A DNA stretch of 14,178 bases from RQOF01 sp964394475. Lineage in GTDB: Bacteria > Calditrichota > Calditrichia > RBG-13-44-9. The stretch covers positions 1 to 14,178 of the forward strand of contig CAYMXZ010000083.1 of NCBI GenBank assembly GCA_964394475.1. The letters run 5' to 3'. Positions within the stretch are counted from its first letter, which is position 1; every line of letters starts with the position of its first letter. Under the pieces are notes generated by a model that saw only the letters and a list, made by a program, of their open reading frames with translations, searched no databases and was not told the origin of the DNA. This document shows positions 7,480 to 14,178 of the stretch, piece after piece. The position numbers were made by a program, and so were the translations under genes.

Positions 7480-8010
7480 TTATTTCTGCATTATTTTCTG
7501 GAGCATTTCCGCTATCAACAAAGGCAGGTCAGCCCGATTTTTTTCGTTCACTTCCATAAGTTTGATATCTTTTCGCTGGCGTATGCTCTCAATCCATCCC
7601 CCCGCTGATATTGAGATAGTAGCAATTAATGGTATGGTGTTTTGCAGACAGTGTTCAATAAAATTTCTAAACGCCACTGATAAACTTTCCATCTTACCAA
7701 TTTCATCAATCAACCACAGATCAGGTTTCTGAATTTCTTTTTGTAAATGAGCTATCACTTCATTTAAAGCGGATAGATTAACCCCATATTTACCAATCTT
7801 ATAAAGGGCGGCAAATTTTTTATGTGCCAGGGTCTTTTCCAATCCGTCAAAGGTGGTGATGAGAAATCCTTCGCGCTGACCTTCTTTCCTGATTTCCTGA
7901 GTATAAAATCCGGCAACTCGATAGGAAGATAAGTATTGGGATAATTGATAAATCACTGTCGTTTTTCCGACTCCTGGTTTACCGGTAAGCAAAATGTTTT
8001 TTCTATTCAT
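7480..8010 (-). CDS. THEP1-family nucleoside-triphosphatase
   Basis: P-loop NTPase of the THEP1/NTPCR family (Pfam NTPase_1). Characterised members hydrolyse several NTPs slowly in vitro and their cellular role is unknown. The 176 residues are the usual size. Walker A is GKPGVGKT (10-17). GFYTQEIR (35-42) is the family motif after the first helix, and Walker B is LWLIDEIGKME (98-108). EVNEKNRADL (153-162) near the end corresponds to the conserved ExxxxNRxxL tail. The ATG at 8010 starts directly before the P-loop strand, as usual; the upstream region lacks a strong ribosome binding site. It is followed within 10 bp by nth and preceded by ligA 192 bp away on the same strand, so a nucleic-acid or nucleotide-related job is plausible but not shown. 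Confidence 0.92.
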   Translation of the reverse strand: MNRKNILLTGKPGVGKTTVIYQLSQYLSSYRVAGFYTQEIRKEGQREGFLITTFDGLEKTLAHKKFAALYKIGKYGVNLSALNEVIAHLQKEIQKPDLWLIDEIGKMESLSVAFRNFIEHCLQNTIPLIATISISAGGWIESIRQRKDIKLMEVNEKNRADLPLLIAEMLQKIMQK

Positions 8011-8080
8011 AACTTATTTTCTGCTCTAACTACCGTTATCGTCATCTTCCTTTCCGAAGAATCATTTTCAATCCAGTTTG

Positions 8081-8107
8081 GCATTACCAAAACTGCGATG
8101 GTAATGC
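8081..8107. promoter_or_regulatory. inverted repeat upstream of the NTPase-nth pair
   Basis: GCATTACC (8081-8088) and GGTAATGC (8100-8107) are perfect 8-bp inverted arms 11 bp apart, in the 192-bp gap between ligA and the NTPase gene, 71 bp before the NTPase start. No T-run follows on either strand, which argues against a terminator; an operator is possible. The only other structure in the gap is a weak TGTCT/AGACA hairpin at 8169-8186 near the ligA end. Confidence 0.3.
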
Positions 8108-8202
8108 TCACAATCTCATTTAAAAAATTATTTTAGAAGAACAAAAACAAACTTATACAATATTTATTTGTCTTAAAGATTAGACATTTAATAAAATTGT
8201 TT

Positions 8203-10233
8203 TTACTTTTTTCCAGATTCTCCGATGAGTTTTAAGAATTCCTGCTCGTTTAGTATTTTTATCCCCAACTGCAGCGCTTTCTGATATTTAGATCCCGGCT
8301 CATCTCCTACCACCACAAAATCAGTCTGTGTGCTCACACTGCTGGCCACTTTTCCTCCTTTCTGTCTTACCAGGTCTGCGGCTTCATCCCGTGATAAAGC
8401 TGACAATCCGCCGGTAAAAACAAAAACTTTATCTTTGACCGCCTCTATTTCTTTCCTTTCCATCTGCCGGGTTTCCTGTAAATGAACGCCTGCTTCTTTC
8501 AGTTTTTTGATTACTTTCTGATTATCGGGATTGACCAGAAAAGTATGAACACTATGAGCGGTAGTTTCCCCAATTCCAGCGATGGAGTCTATCTGTTCTT
8601 CGGAAGCCTTCGACAGAGCGTCGAGCGAATGAAAATTTTGGGCTAATAATCTGGCCGCACCTTCTCCCACATAAGGAATACCCAGGGCAAAAATTACCCG
8701 TTCCAACGGTCTTTTCTTGCTCTTTTCGATGGCTTCCAGCAATTTCCTGGCACTCTTATCTCCCATCCTTTCCAGATTGGCAATCTGTTCATGCTGTAAA
8801 AAGTATAAATCACCATAATCTTTTATTAAAGCATTCTTCAGCAACAGATCGATGATTTTTTCGCCTAATCCTTCTATATCCATAGCGCGTCGGGAAGCGA
8901 AATGTTCAATTCTTCGTGCCACCTGTTCGGGGCACCCCACATTCGTACAGCGGAGAGCGACTTCTCCTGTTTCACGAATCAATGGGGAGTGACAGACTGG
9001 ACAAGTGGTGGGAGGAGTATACGGTTTTAGATGGCTTTTTCTCTTCTCGAGAACAACTCTAACGACCTTAGGAATCACATCTCCACCCTTTTCCAGCACC
9101 ACATAATCCCCGATTCGCACATCCAGGCGCTGAAGTTCTTCGGCATTGTGGAGAGTCGCGCGACTTACCGTCGTCCCCAGCAATTGCACAGGTTCCAGAA
9201 TGGCTACCGGGGTAACTACCCCGGTTCTTCCCACCTGCCAGACAATGTCCTTTAACTGAGTTTCGGTTTGTTCGGTCTGAAATTTAAAGGCAATAGCCCA
9301 GCGAGGACTCTTAGCCGTACTCCCCAGACGAAGCTGTTGCTGGAGAAGGTTTACCTTCACCACAATACCATCAATGTCATAAGGAATCTCTTCTCTTTTT
9401 TTCTGCCATTCGTCCCAAAATTGAATGACTTCCGAAATATTTTTACACAAGCGGTAATGGGGATTTACCGGAAATCTCAGTTCTCTTAAAATATTCAACC
9501 CATCATAATGCGTTTTTATGGGGTGATTTTCGGATAAGGGTTCGATCCAGTAACAAAACATTTTCAGGGGTCGTTGGGCCACCAGTCGCGGATCCTGTAA
9601 TTTAAGAGAACCTGCTGCCGCATTGCGTGGATTGGCAAAGGGCAATTCACCGTTTTCTACTCGTTCTTTATTGAGCTGAATTAAATCTTCACGATGGAGG
9701 TACACTTCGCCACGGACTTCAATATTCTTTAAAAAATCCTTGCTGGTGTGAAGGCGCAAAGGCAGGCTTCTGATGGTCTTGACGTTTTTACTCACATCAT
9801 CTCCCTGCTCACCGTCACCGCGGGTGGCCGCCCGCTGAAAAATGCCGTTTTCGTAAATAAGACTCACCGCCAATCCATCAATCTTAAGTTCACAGACATA
9901 TTCATACGATTCATTGGGCGCTAAAAGCGATTTTACTCGTCGGTCAAAATCCCTTATCTCTTCTTCATTATAGGTATTGGCCAGGCTTAACATGGGTTTA
10001 CGATGACGAACAACTGGAAAAATCTTAGTTGGTTCTCCGCTCACCCGTTGAGTGGGAGAATCCGGTGAAATAAACTGGGGATACTTCTTCTCTAATTCCT
10101 CTAACCTCTTCATCAACATATCATATTGCTGATCGGTAATCTCGGGTTGAGCCAGAACATAATACAAATAATCATGGCGATTGATTTCAGCTCGCAGTTT
10201 TTCTATTTCCTCTCTGATTTTTTCATCGCTCAT
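8203..10233 (-). CDS. ligA: NAD+-dependent DNA ligase
   Basis: Seals nicks in replication and repair using NAD+ as the adenylate donor. The 676 residues match the family. The domain Ia region (about 1-70) includes HDYLYYVLAQPEITDQQYD, the NMN-binding segment. The adenylation domain has the catalytic lysine K117 in ELKIDG (115-120). DGIVVKVN (288-295) and WAIAFKF (312-318) are later nucleotidyltransferase motifs, and an OB fold follows. The zinc finger uses C411, C414, C429 and C434. Helix-hairpin-helix repeats span about 450-580, and a C-terminal BRCT domain runs from about 599, with VFVFTGGL at 603-610. All domains are present and intact. The ATG at 10233 has GAGGAG seven bases upstream (10241-10246). 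It is divergent from the lipoprotein pair, 85 bp between start codons, and heads a minus-strand series that includes nth, which acts earlier in the same repair pathway. Confidence 0.98.
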   Translation of the reverse strand: MSDEKIREEIEKLRAEINRHDYLYYVLAQPEITDQQYDMLMKRLEELEKKYPQFISPDSPTQRVSGEPTKIFPVVRHRKPMLSLANTYNEEEIRDFDRRVKSLLAPNESYEYVCELKIDGLAVSLIYENGIFQRAATRGDGEQGDDVSKNVKTIRSLPLRLHTSKDFLKNIEVRGEVYLHREDLIQLNKERVENGELPFANPRNAAAGSLKLQDPRLVAQRPLKMFCYWIEPLSENHPIKTHYDGLNILRELRFPVNPHYRLCKNISEVIQFWDEWQKKREEIPYDIDGIVVKVNLLQQQLRLGSTAKSPRWAIAFKFQTEQTETQLKDIVWQVGRTGVVTPVAILEPVQLLGTTVSRATLHNAEELQRLDVRIGDYVVLEKGGDVIPKVVRVVLEKRKSHLKPYTPPTTCPVCHSPLIRETGEVALRCTNVGCPEQVARRIEHFASRRAMDIEGLGEKIIDLLLKNALIKDYGDLYFLQHEQIANLERMGDKSARKLLEAIEKSKKRPLERVIFALGIPYVGEGAARLLAQNFHSLDALSKASEEQIDSIAGIGETTAHSVHTFLVNPDNQKVIKKLKEAGVHLQETRQMERKEIEAVKDKVFVFTGGLSALSRDEAADLVRQKGGKVASSVSTQTDFVVVGDEPGSKYQKALQLGIKILNEQEFLKLIGESGKK

Positions 10234-10281
10234 GCTGGAACTCCTCTATTTAAAAATGATGCCCACTCTTTACTTTTTCAT

Positions 10282-10309
10282 TTGAATGCTATCAATAATT
10301 TGTTAAAAT
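10282..10309 (+). promoter_or_regulatory. possible promoter for the lipoprotein operon
   Basis: TTGAAT (10282-10287) and TAAAAT (10304-10309) are 16 bp apart, close to housekeeping sigma-factor hexamers. If used, transcription would begin about 2-4 nt before the ATG at 10319, which has no ribosome binding site. That would give an almost leaderless message. The region is very AT-rich, so chance matches are likely. Confidence 0.3.
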
Positions 10310-10318
10310 TTAATTACA

Positions 10319-10903
10319 ATGAAGCGGATTTTTATTATAATATTTTTTCTAACCTGGGGATGCACTAATCCTTTTGACACCCGTGATCCCAGAACTCCTG
10401 AGATCACGAATCCCATTCAACCTCTCAGCAACTTGCAAAGCAATCCCGATTCTTTATTGCGTCAGCTACAATATGCCTTTCAAGAGCCAAATTGGAATTA
10501 TTATGAGGCGTTGCTGGTTAATCCAAGCGTATACCCCATAAATTTTACTTTTATTCCGCAACAAGATGCCGCCTATCGATTAGTTGGCTGGAGTCGACAG
10601 GATGAATTGAATTATTTTCGAAAACTCATTACTGACAAAGGGAAAAATGATTTAATTCTTCAAATATACAATGTGCAGGGACCTGTTCAAATTGGAGCCT
10701 CGCAGGATACGCTATTGCTTCAATTTTATTATCAGATAGAAATTAATTTAAAAGTCCGCAAAGAATATTATGAAGGACAGGGGGTCTTTCGAATCTTTCG
10801 TTCTCCCCAATCATTATGGTACATTTATTTCTGGGAAGATCTACAACTGGCTCCGGGAAATGCAGATAGCACCTGGTCAATCCTGAAGGCAAACTATCGA
10901 TAA
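10319..10903 (+). CDS. hypothetical lipoprotein, paralogue of the next gene (NTF2-like fold suspected)
   Basis: A 194-residue lipoprotein I do not recognise by name. A hydrophobic signal (3-11) ends in the lipobox LTWGC, so C15 would be lipidated. After a Pro-rich spacer (20-45) come a helical stretch SLLRQLQYAFQEPNWNYYEALL (45-66), a segment with W91, and then beta-rich sequence ending in WYIYFWEDL (167-175). It closes with STWSILKANYR (184-194). Helix, cone-forming Trp region and closing strands suggest an NTF2-like fold; this is inference. The downstream gene has the same plan: CxNPF start, matching helix, a WSRQDEL/WGRDTEL segment and FWEDL at the same residue numbers. They arose by tandem duplication. 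The stop is only 2 bp before that gene's ATG. No ribosome binding site is visible at the start. Confidence 0.85.
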   Translation: MKRIFIIIFFLTWGCTNPFDTRDPRTPEITNPIQPLSNLQSNPDSLLRQLQYAFQEPNWNYYEALLVNPSVYPINFTFIPQQDAAYRLVGWSRQDELNYFRKLITDKGKNDLILQIYNVQGPVQIGASQDTLLLQFYYQIEINLKVRKEYYEGQGVFRIFRSPQSLWYIYFWEDLQLAPGNADSTWSILKANYR

Positions 10904-10905
10904 TT

Positions 10906-11439
10906 ATGAAACCCTGGTTATTTACCATTTTAGTAATTACGCTATACCTTTCCTCCTGCGAAAATCCCTTTGCTCCCGCTCTGGCCGATGAGAATGCTTC
11001 TCATTCCCACCTGATCACTCAACAAAAAACTCCCCAGGAGGTATTGACAAATTTTCGATACGCTTACACCTTCAAAGATTCTCTTGTGTATAGCGAAGTC
11101 TTGGATAGCACTTTTCTGTTTAAAAGCATTGATTATAATGTTTATCCTCCTACACCCATTGAATGGGGGCGCGATACTGAATTGAGAACTACCGGTGGAA
11201 TGTTCCGTTACTTTCGGACCCTGGATGTGGTTTGGAATACCCTGTCATTTCCAGATACCATATCTCCTCCACCTGATTCTCCGGAATTCACCGGATATGT
11301 TATTGAACATCATATCACCTTTACCCTAACTCTGGATGGAGGCAGAGCTATTCCACCCCTTAACGGTGAAGTACTTTTTCAATTTACTCAACGAGGTCAA
11401 AAATATTATATTTCATTCTGGGAAGATTTGAAAATCTAA
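10906..11439 (+). CDS. hypothetical lipoprotein, second tandem paralogue
   Basis: A 177-residue lipoprotein of unknown function. The signal peptide ends in the lipobox LSSC, which makes C18 the lipidated residue, followed by ENPFAP. The helix EVLTNFRYAYTFKDSLVYSEVL (45-66), W87 in WGRDTEL and the final KYYISFWEDLKI align with the upstream lipoprotein. It stops just after FWEDL (171-175) and lacks the upstream protein's extra tail with the TWSILK motif. It also has a Pro-rich insertion around 115-127. Its ATG follows the upstream stop by 2 bp (TAATTATG) with no ribosome binding site, so translation is probably coupled. AAAGGA overlapping its own stop codon serves the next gene. A periplasmic or outer-membrane-bound NTF2-like protein is the best guess. 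Confidence 0.85.
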   Translation: MKPWLFTILVITLYLSSCENPFAPALADENASHSHLITQQKTPQEVLTNFRYAYTFKDSLVYSEVLDSTFLFKSIDYNVYPPTPIEWGRDTELRTTGGMFRYFRTLDVVWNTLSFPDTISPPPDSPEFTGYVIEHHITFTLTLDGGRAIPPLNGEVLFQFTQRGQKYYISFWEDLKI

Positions 11440-11449
11440 AGGAATATCG

Positions 11450-12181
11450 ATGATGAAAAGATTGAATGTGTTATTAGATGATCTGGCGGCTATGCGATCT
11501 ATATTTCCTGACGGTATGGTTGACCCGGTGCGTTTTGGTATTCTAGCCGAGAATGCCGGTCTGCATGGTCTGGTATGTACGTATTCCACCTCACCCAGAG
11601 GAATTTCTGAGAGAGATCTTCGGCTGTTAAAAGAATTAAATCAATCATTTTTCAACATGAGAATTCCATTGCAAAATGACGCGATGCGTCTGGCATTATC
11701 TATTGTGCCCGATATGGTGACGCTTATTACGGTAAAACCGAATGAACCTCGTAAAATATCACCATTATCCCTGGAATCATTAACAGGTGAAATCACCGAA
11801 ATAATTTCTAATTTACAGTCTAATAATATTGCCGTATCCGTTTTGATCCCTCCTGAAATCGATTTTATTAAGGCCATCAGCAAATTATCCATCGATTATG
11901 TGGAAATCGATGTTACTGAATTTACTTCTGCTCCTGATACCAACGACGAAATGGTCGCCCTGGATAAAATTAAAACGGCGGCTTTGGCGGTTGGAAAATG
12001 GGGAATTGGGGTCAATTGTTCAGGACTAATTGGTTTCGATAACTTGCCGGCTCTGGCTCAGATTCCCAATCTTGAAGATATTGTCATGGATTCAGAATTT
12101 ATCCAACGCTGTATCTATTCTGGAATCGACCGTACTGTGCGTGAGGCGCTGGAAATTATCCGATCCCGAGAATTAGATTAA
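11450..12181 (+). CDS. PdxJ-like TIM-barrel protein lacking the PNP synthase active site
   Basis: A 243-residue cytoplasmic protein (241 if the second ATG at 11453 is used; AAAGGA at 11438-11443 suits either). It aligns with pyridoxine 5'-phosphate synthase over nearly its whole length: DPVRFGILAENAG (25-37), SERDLRLLK (53-61), PDMVTL (87-92), IAVSVLIPP (127-135), YVEID (150-154) and SGIDRTVREA (224-233) all match the family pattern. By eye, however, the catalytic and phosphate-binding residues are gone. The NIDH histidine is D11; the HLRED-x-RH histidines and arginine fall at T44, S46 and G51. The E. coli Glu72 position is R71, the EIHTG histidine is D154, the GHG loop is CSG (190-192), the GHS histidine is S215, and the TEGG motif is missing. 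It therefore probably does not make pyridoxine phosphate. Its position just before nnrD is a known pdxJ neighbourhood, which supports descent from pdxJ. Its present function is unknown. Confidence 0.85.
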   Translation: MMKRLNVLLDDLAAMRSIFPDGMVDPVRFGILAENAGLHGLVCTYSTSPRGISERDLRLLKELNQSFFNMRIPLQNDAMRLALSIVPDMVTLITVKPNEPRKISPLSLESLTGEITEIISNLQSNNIAVSVLIPPEIDFIKAISKLSIDYVEIDVTEFTSAPDTNDEMVALDKIKTAALAVGKWGIGVNCSGLIGFDNLPALAQIPNLEDIVMDSEFIQRCIYSGIDRTVREALEIIRSRELD

Positions 12182-12225
12182 TAAATAAAATCATCCTGGG
12201 GCAACTTAGACGCAGAGGTGAAAAA

Positions 12226-13788
12226 ATGATGAAAGTGGTTTCTGCTAAGGAAATGAGAGAATTAGACCGATACACCATTGAAAAAATAGGCGTCCCCGGG
12301 ATGGTTTTGATGGAAAACGCCGGCAAATCCACTTTTCATATTATTGAGAAATTATTTTCGGATACACTTTCACTTCACATCGCCATCTTCTGCGGAAAGG
12401 GTAATAACGGCGGGGATGGATTTGTTATTGGCCGTTACCTGTGGAATAAAGGTGTCTCTACAAAAATCTATCTGGTGGGAGAAGAGTCTGATCTGCAGGG
12501 TGATGCCAAAAGAAATTATGATATTCTGAAAAAAATCGGTCTGGAAATCTATTCAATTCGTAAGAAATCCGATCTCTCACCTATTTTGAAATCTCCGCCG
12601 GATTTAGTGGTTGACGCCTTGTTAGGAACCGGAATTTCGGGGGTTGTTTACGGATTTATGAAGCAAGTCATCGATGCCATAAACAGTCTGCCCTGCCCGG
12701 TGATTTCAGTTGACGTGCCCTCGGGATTGAATTCTGATAGCGGAACAGTAGAAGGACCAGCCATTCATGCTGATATTACGGTGACTATGGGATTACCCAA
12801 ATACTGTCACATGTTTTATCCCGCCAGATCACATGTAGGCGATTTGTACATTGCTGATATCGGGATTCCAAAATCATTGCTTGACTCGTCCGACCTTAAA
12901 GTTCAGATTGTAGAAAAAAATGATATCGTTTTGCCTCCCCGTCAACCAGATACCAACAAATATCGTTGTGGGAAGGTAGCGGTACTTGCCGGTTCAAAAG
13001 GTTTCACTGGTGCAGCCACTCTCACTTCCGAAGCCGCCTTAAAATCCGGAGCAGGTCTGGTAATTCTGGCAATTCCAGACCAACTCAATCCCATTCTGGA
13101 GATGAAATTGACCGAAGTAATCAACAGACCATATCCCCAGCCGCAGTTTATCGATCCGACCGAACCCGCTATAACTGAATTATTGGATTGGTGTGATGTA
13201 CTGGCCATCGGGCCGGGTTTGGGACGATCTGTTCCCACCCAAAAGGCCATCTTAAAACTGTTACAACGCTTTAAAAAACCCACGGTCATAGATGCCGATG
13301 CACTGTATGCACTCGCTCAAAATCCAGAAATTCTTAAGCGACATTTTGCTGAATGGATTCTTACTCCTCATCATGGTGAATTCATTCGCTTTTACCCAAA
13401 GCTGGATAAAAAAGAATTTCAACTTCAATTTGTCCAGCTTGCGCAAAAATTTGCAAAAGACTATGAATTAACACTTCTTCTAAAGGGAGCTCCTTCTCTA
13501 GTAGTCAGTTCCGATGGAAATATATATGTGAATCCCACAGGTAATACTGGATTAGCCAGTGGAGGAACCGGCGATGTTTTAACTGGACTGGTCGCCGGAC
13601 TATGGGCTCAGGGTTTATCACCCTCAGCCGCTGCCTTTACCGCTAATTATGTGCACGGTCTGTGTGCAGATGATATTGCCGCAGAGAAAACTGCTTACGC
13701 CTTAACAGCCACCGATCTTATCACTCATTACGGATTGACCTTACACAAACACTTCATCTGCCAGGATCCTACGAACAAAGTAAAATAA
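12226..13788 (+). CDS. nnrD: bifunctional NAD(P)HX epimerase / ADP-dependent NAD(P)HX dehydratase
   Basis: Repairs hydrated NAD(P)H: the N-terminal half epimerises R-NAD(P)HX to the S form and the C-terminal half dehydrates S-NAD(P)HX using ADP (in bacteria). At 520 residues it is the usual fused length. The YjeF N-terminal domain (1-220) shows MVLMENAG (26-33), GKGNNGGDG (57-65), VDALLGTG (129-136) and DVPSGLNSDSG (163-173). The ribokinase-like domain (about 240-510) has VLAGSKGFTGAA (253-264), IGPGLGR (328-334), VIDADAL (354-360), TPHHGE (380-385) and SGGTGDVLTG (445-454), with the catalytic aspartate D450. All expected motifs are intact. The ATG at 12226 follows AGAGGTG (12214-12220) at a good distance. 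It lies 44 bp after the PdxJ-like gene. The usual acpS neighbour is absent on the upstream side. Confidence 0.97.
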   Translation: MMKVVSAKEMRELDRYTIEKIGVPGMVLMENAGKSTFHIIEKLFSDTLSLHIAIFCGKGNNGGDGFVIGRYLWNKGVSTKIYLVGEESDLQGDAKRNYDILKKIGLEIYSIRKKSDLSPILKSPPDLVVDALLGTGISGVVYGFMKQVIDAINSLPCPVISVDVPSGLNSDSGTVEGPAIHADITVTMGLPKYCHMFYPARSHVGDLYIADIGIPKSLLDSSDLKVQIVEKNDIVLPPRQPDTNKYRCGKVAVLAGSKGFTGAATLTSEAALKSGAGLVILAIPDQLNPILEMKLTEVINRPYPQPQFIDPTEPAITELLDWCDVLAIGPGLGRSVPTQKAILKLLQRFKKPTVIDADALYALAQNPEILKRHFAEWILTPHHGEFIRFYPKLDKKEFQLQFVQLAQKFAKDYELTLLLKGAPSLVVSSDGNIYVNPTGNTGLASGGTGDVLTGLVAGLWAQGLSPSAAAFTANYVHGLCADDIAAEKTAYALTATDLITHYGLTLHKHFICQDPTNKVK

Positions 13789-14147
13789 AGTGAATATTGT
13801 TCAGGATGATTAAAATAGTAAAAGGGCTATTCCATAGAAAAACAATGATGGTAAAGTGCAAGCTATCCCTTTTTTTCTTTTATGACCCTCATTTCATAAA
13901 AAAGATACTTTTTAAAAAATCATCCGATAATAAAATGATATTAATTATGCGCGAGTGAGAAGCGTAAAATAAATTCTGAAAAGAAAAATTATTGTTGCTA
14001 TTAACCAAGTAAATTTTTATCATTTTATAGAAATGATCAGGGCAGAAGAAATCACACCTTTTCGAATTCTTCTTTCCTTGTCAATGGTCTAATTTTCAAT
14101 AGTGAAGATGGTTGTTATTTAAGAAATTATTTTACTCAGGAGGATTA
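13789..14147. other. 359-bp non-coding region with several possible RNA stems
   Basis: No open frame of note. Three inverted repeats are nested here: GGATGATT (13804-13811) with AATCATCC (13918-13925); AAAAGGG with CCCTTTT (13820-13826/13867-13873); and TTTTATGA (13878-13885) with TCATAAAA (13894-13901), the last a perfect 8-bp stem with an 8-nt loop. From about 13930 to the next start codon I see only AT-rich DNA, presumably the promoter and leader of the next gene, without a convincing hexamer pair. Confidence 0.5.
13820..13880 (+). terminator. probable intrinsic terminator after nnrD
   Basis: AAAAGGG (13820-13826) pairs with CCCTTTT (13867-13873) and is followed directly by a run of T interrupted by one C. 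The loop of about 40 nt contains a small CTAT/ATAG hairpin. It lies about 30 bp after the nnrD stop. The long loop makes it less certain than a compact hairpin. Confidence 0.4.
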
Positions 14148-14178
14148 ATGAAAAATTATCTTACGATTTTATTGCTTC
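14148..14178 (+). CDS. start of a secreted or membrane protein, cut by the right edge
   Basis: Only ten codons are inside the window, reading MKNYLTILLL, a typical beginning of a signal peptide or membrane anchor. The ATG is preceded by AGGAGG (14138-14143) four bases upstream, the strongest ribosome binding site in the window. Nothing can be said about its function. Confidence 0.6.
   Translation, partial: MKNYLTILLL

Noticed and set aside
8169..8186. TGTCT/AGACA hairpin after the ligA stop
   Set aside because: A 5-bp AT-rich stem with an 8-nt loop and no T-run is too weak to call a terminator.
11450..12181. Reading the PdxJ-like gene as an ordinary pdxJ
   Set aside because: Overall similarity is good, but the catalytic and phosphate-binding residues are replaced, so naming it pdxJ would imply an activity the sequence does not support.
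12942..13446. Minus-strand open frames inside nnrD
   Set aside because: They mirror conserved kinase-fold coding sequence on the other strand and have no start signals or motifs.

Overview
The window is an AT-rich bacterial chromosome segment made mostly of housekeeping genes with a few lineage-specific ones. Three things suggest a didermic bacterium of the Fibrobacterota-Chlorobiota-Bacteroidota (FCB) sphere or a related candidate phylum (Calditrichota/KSB1/Marinimicrobia-like). These are a secreted helix-hairpin-helix protein with an outer-membrane-barrel-like body, two small lipoproteins beginning C-x-N-P-F, and a mix of genes with clear Shine-Dalgarno sites and genes with none. The placement is an inference from gene style, not a phylogenetic result. 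No mobile element, tRNA, rRNA or CRISPR array is visible.

Layout. (i) 1-3570, minus strand: mazG, a membrane-anchored GAF histidine kinase and a sigma-54 activator response regulator (cut by the left edge), spaced 15-21 and 11 bp apart, so probably one transcript. Kinase and regulator resemble the PrsK/PrsR pair in architecture. (ii) 3571-3854: divergent promoter region with a repeated TTTACAAT element in both orientations. (iii) 3855-4621, plus strand: a small CoA-binding Rossmann protein and an FmdB-type zinc ribbon protein. (iv) 4663-10233, minus strand: ligA, a THEP1-type NTPase, nth (10 bp after the NTPase) and the helix-hairpin-helix outer-membrane protein. (v) 10319-13788, plus strand: two tandem paralogous lipoproteins, a PdxJ-like protein and the bifunctional NAD(P)HX repair enzyme. 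The first three are spaced 2 and 10 bp apart. (vi) 13789-14147: non-coding, with a probable terminator, then the first codons of a secreted protein running off the right edge.

How the genes work together. MazG (NTP sanitation), Nth (base excision), LigA (nick sealing) and NnrD/NnrE (NAD(P)H repair) are maintenance functions. LigA consumes NAD+, but no direct link to the NAD(P)HX enzyme is shown by the sequence. The two-component pair would relay a membrane or redox-type signal to sigma-54 promoters; the targets are not visible here.

The most unusual item is the PdxJ-like protein at 11450-12181. It has the length, fold-level sequence pattern and pdxJ-nnrD gene neighbourhood of pyridoxine 5'-phosphate synthase. 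Nearly every catalytic or phosphate-binding residue of that enzyme that I can align is replaced, including all the conserved histidines. It is probably a repurposed PdxJ barrel. With the two paralogous lipoproteins directly upstream it forms a small, apparently undescribed gene set.
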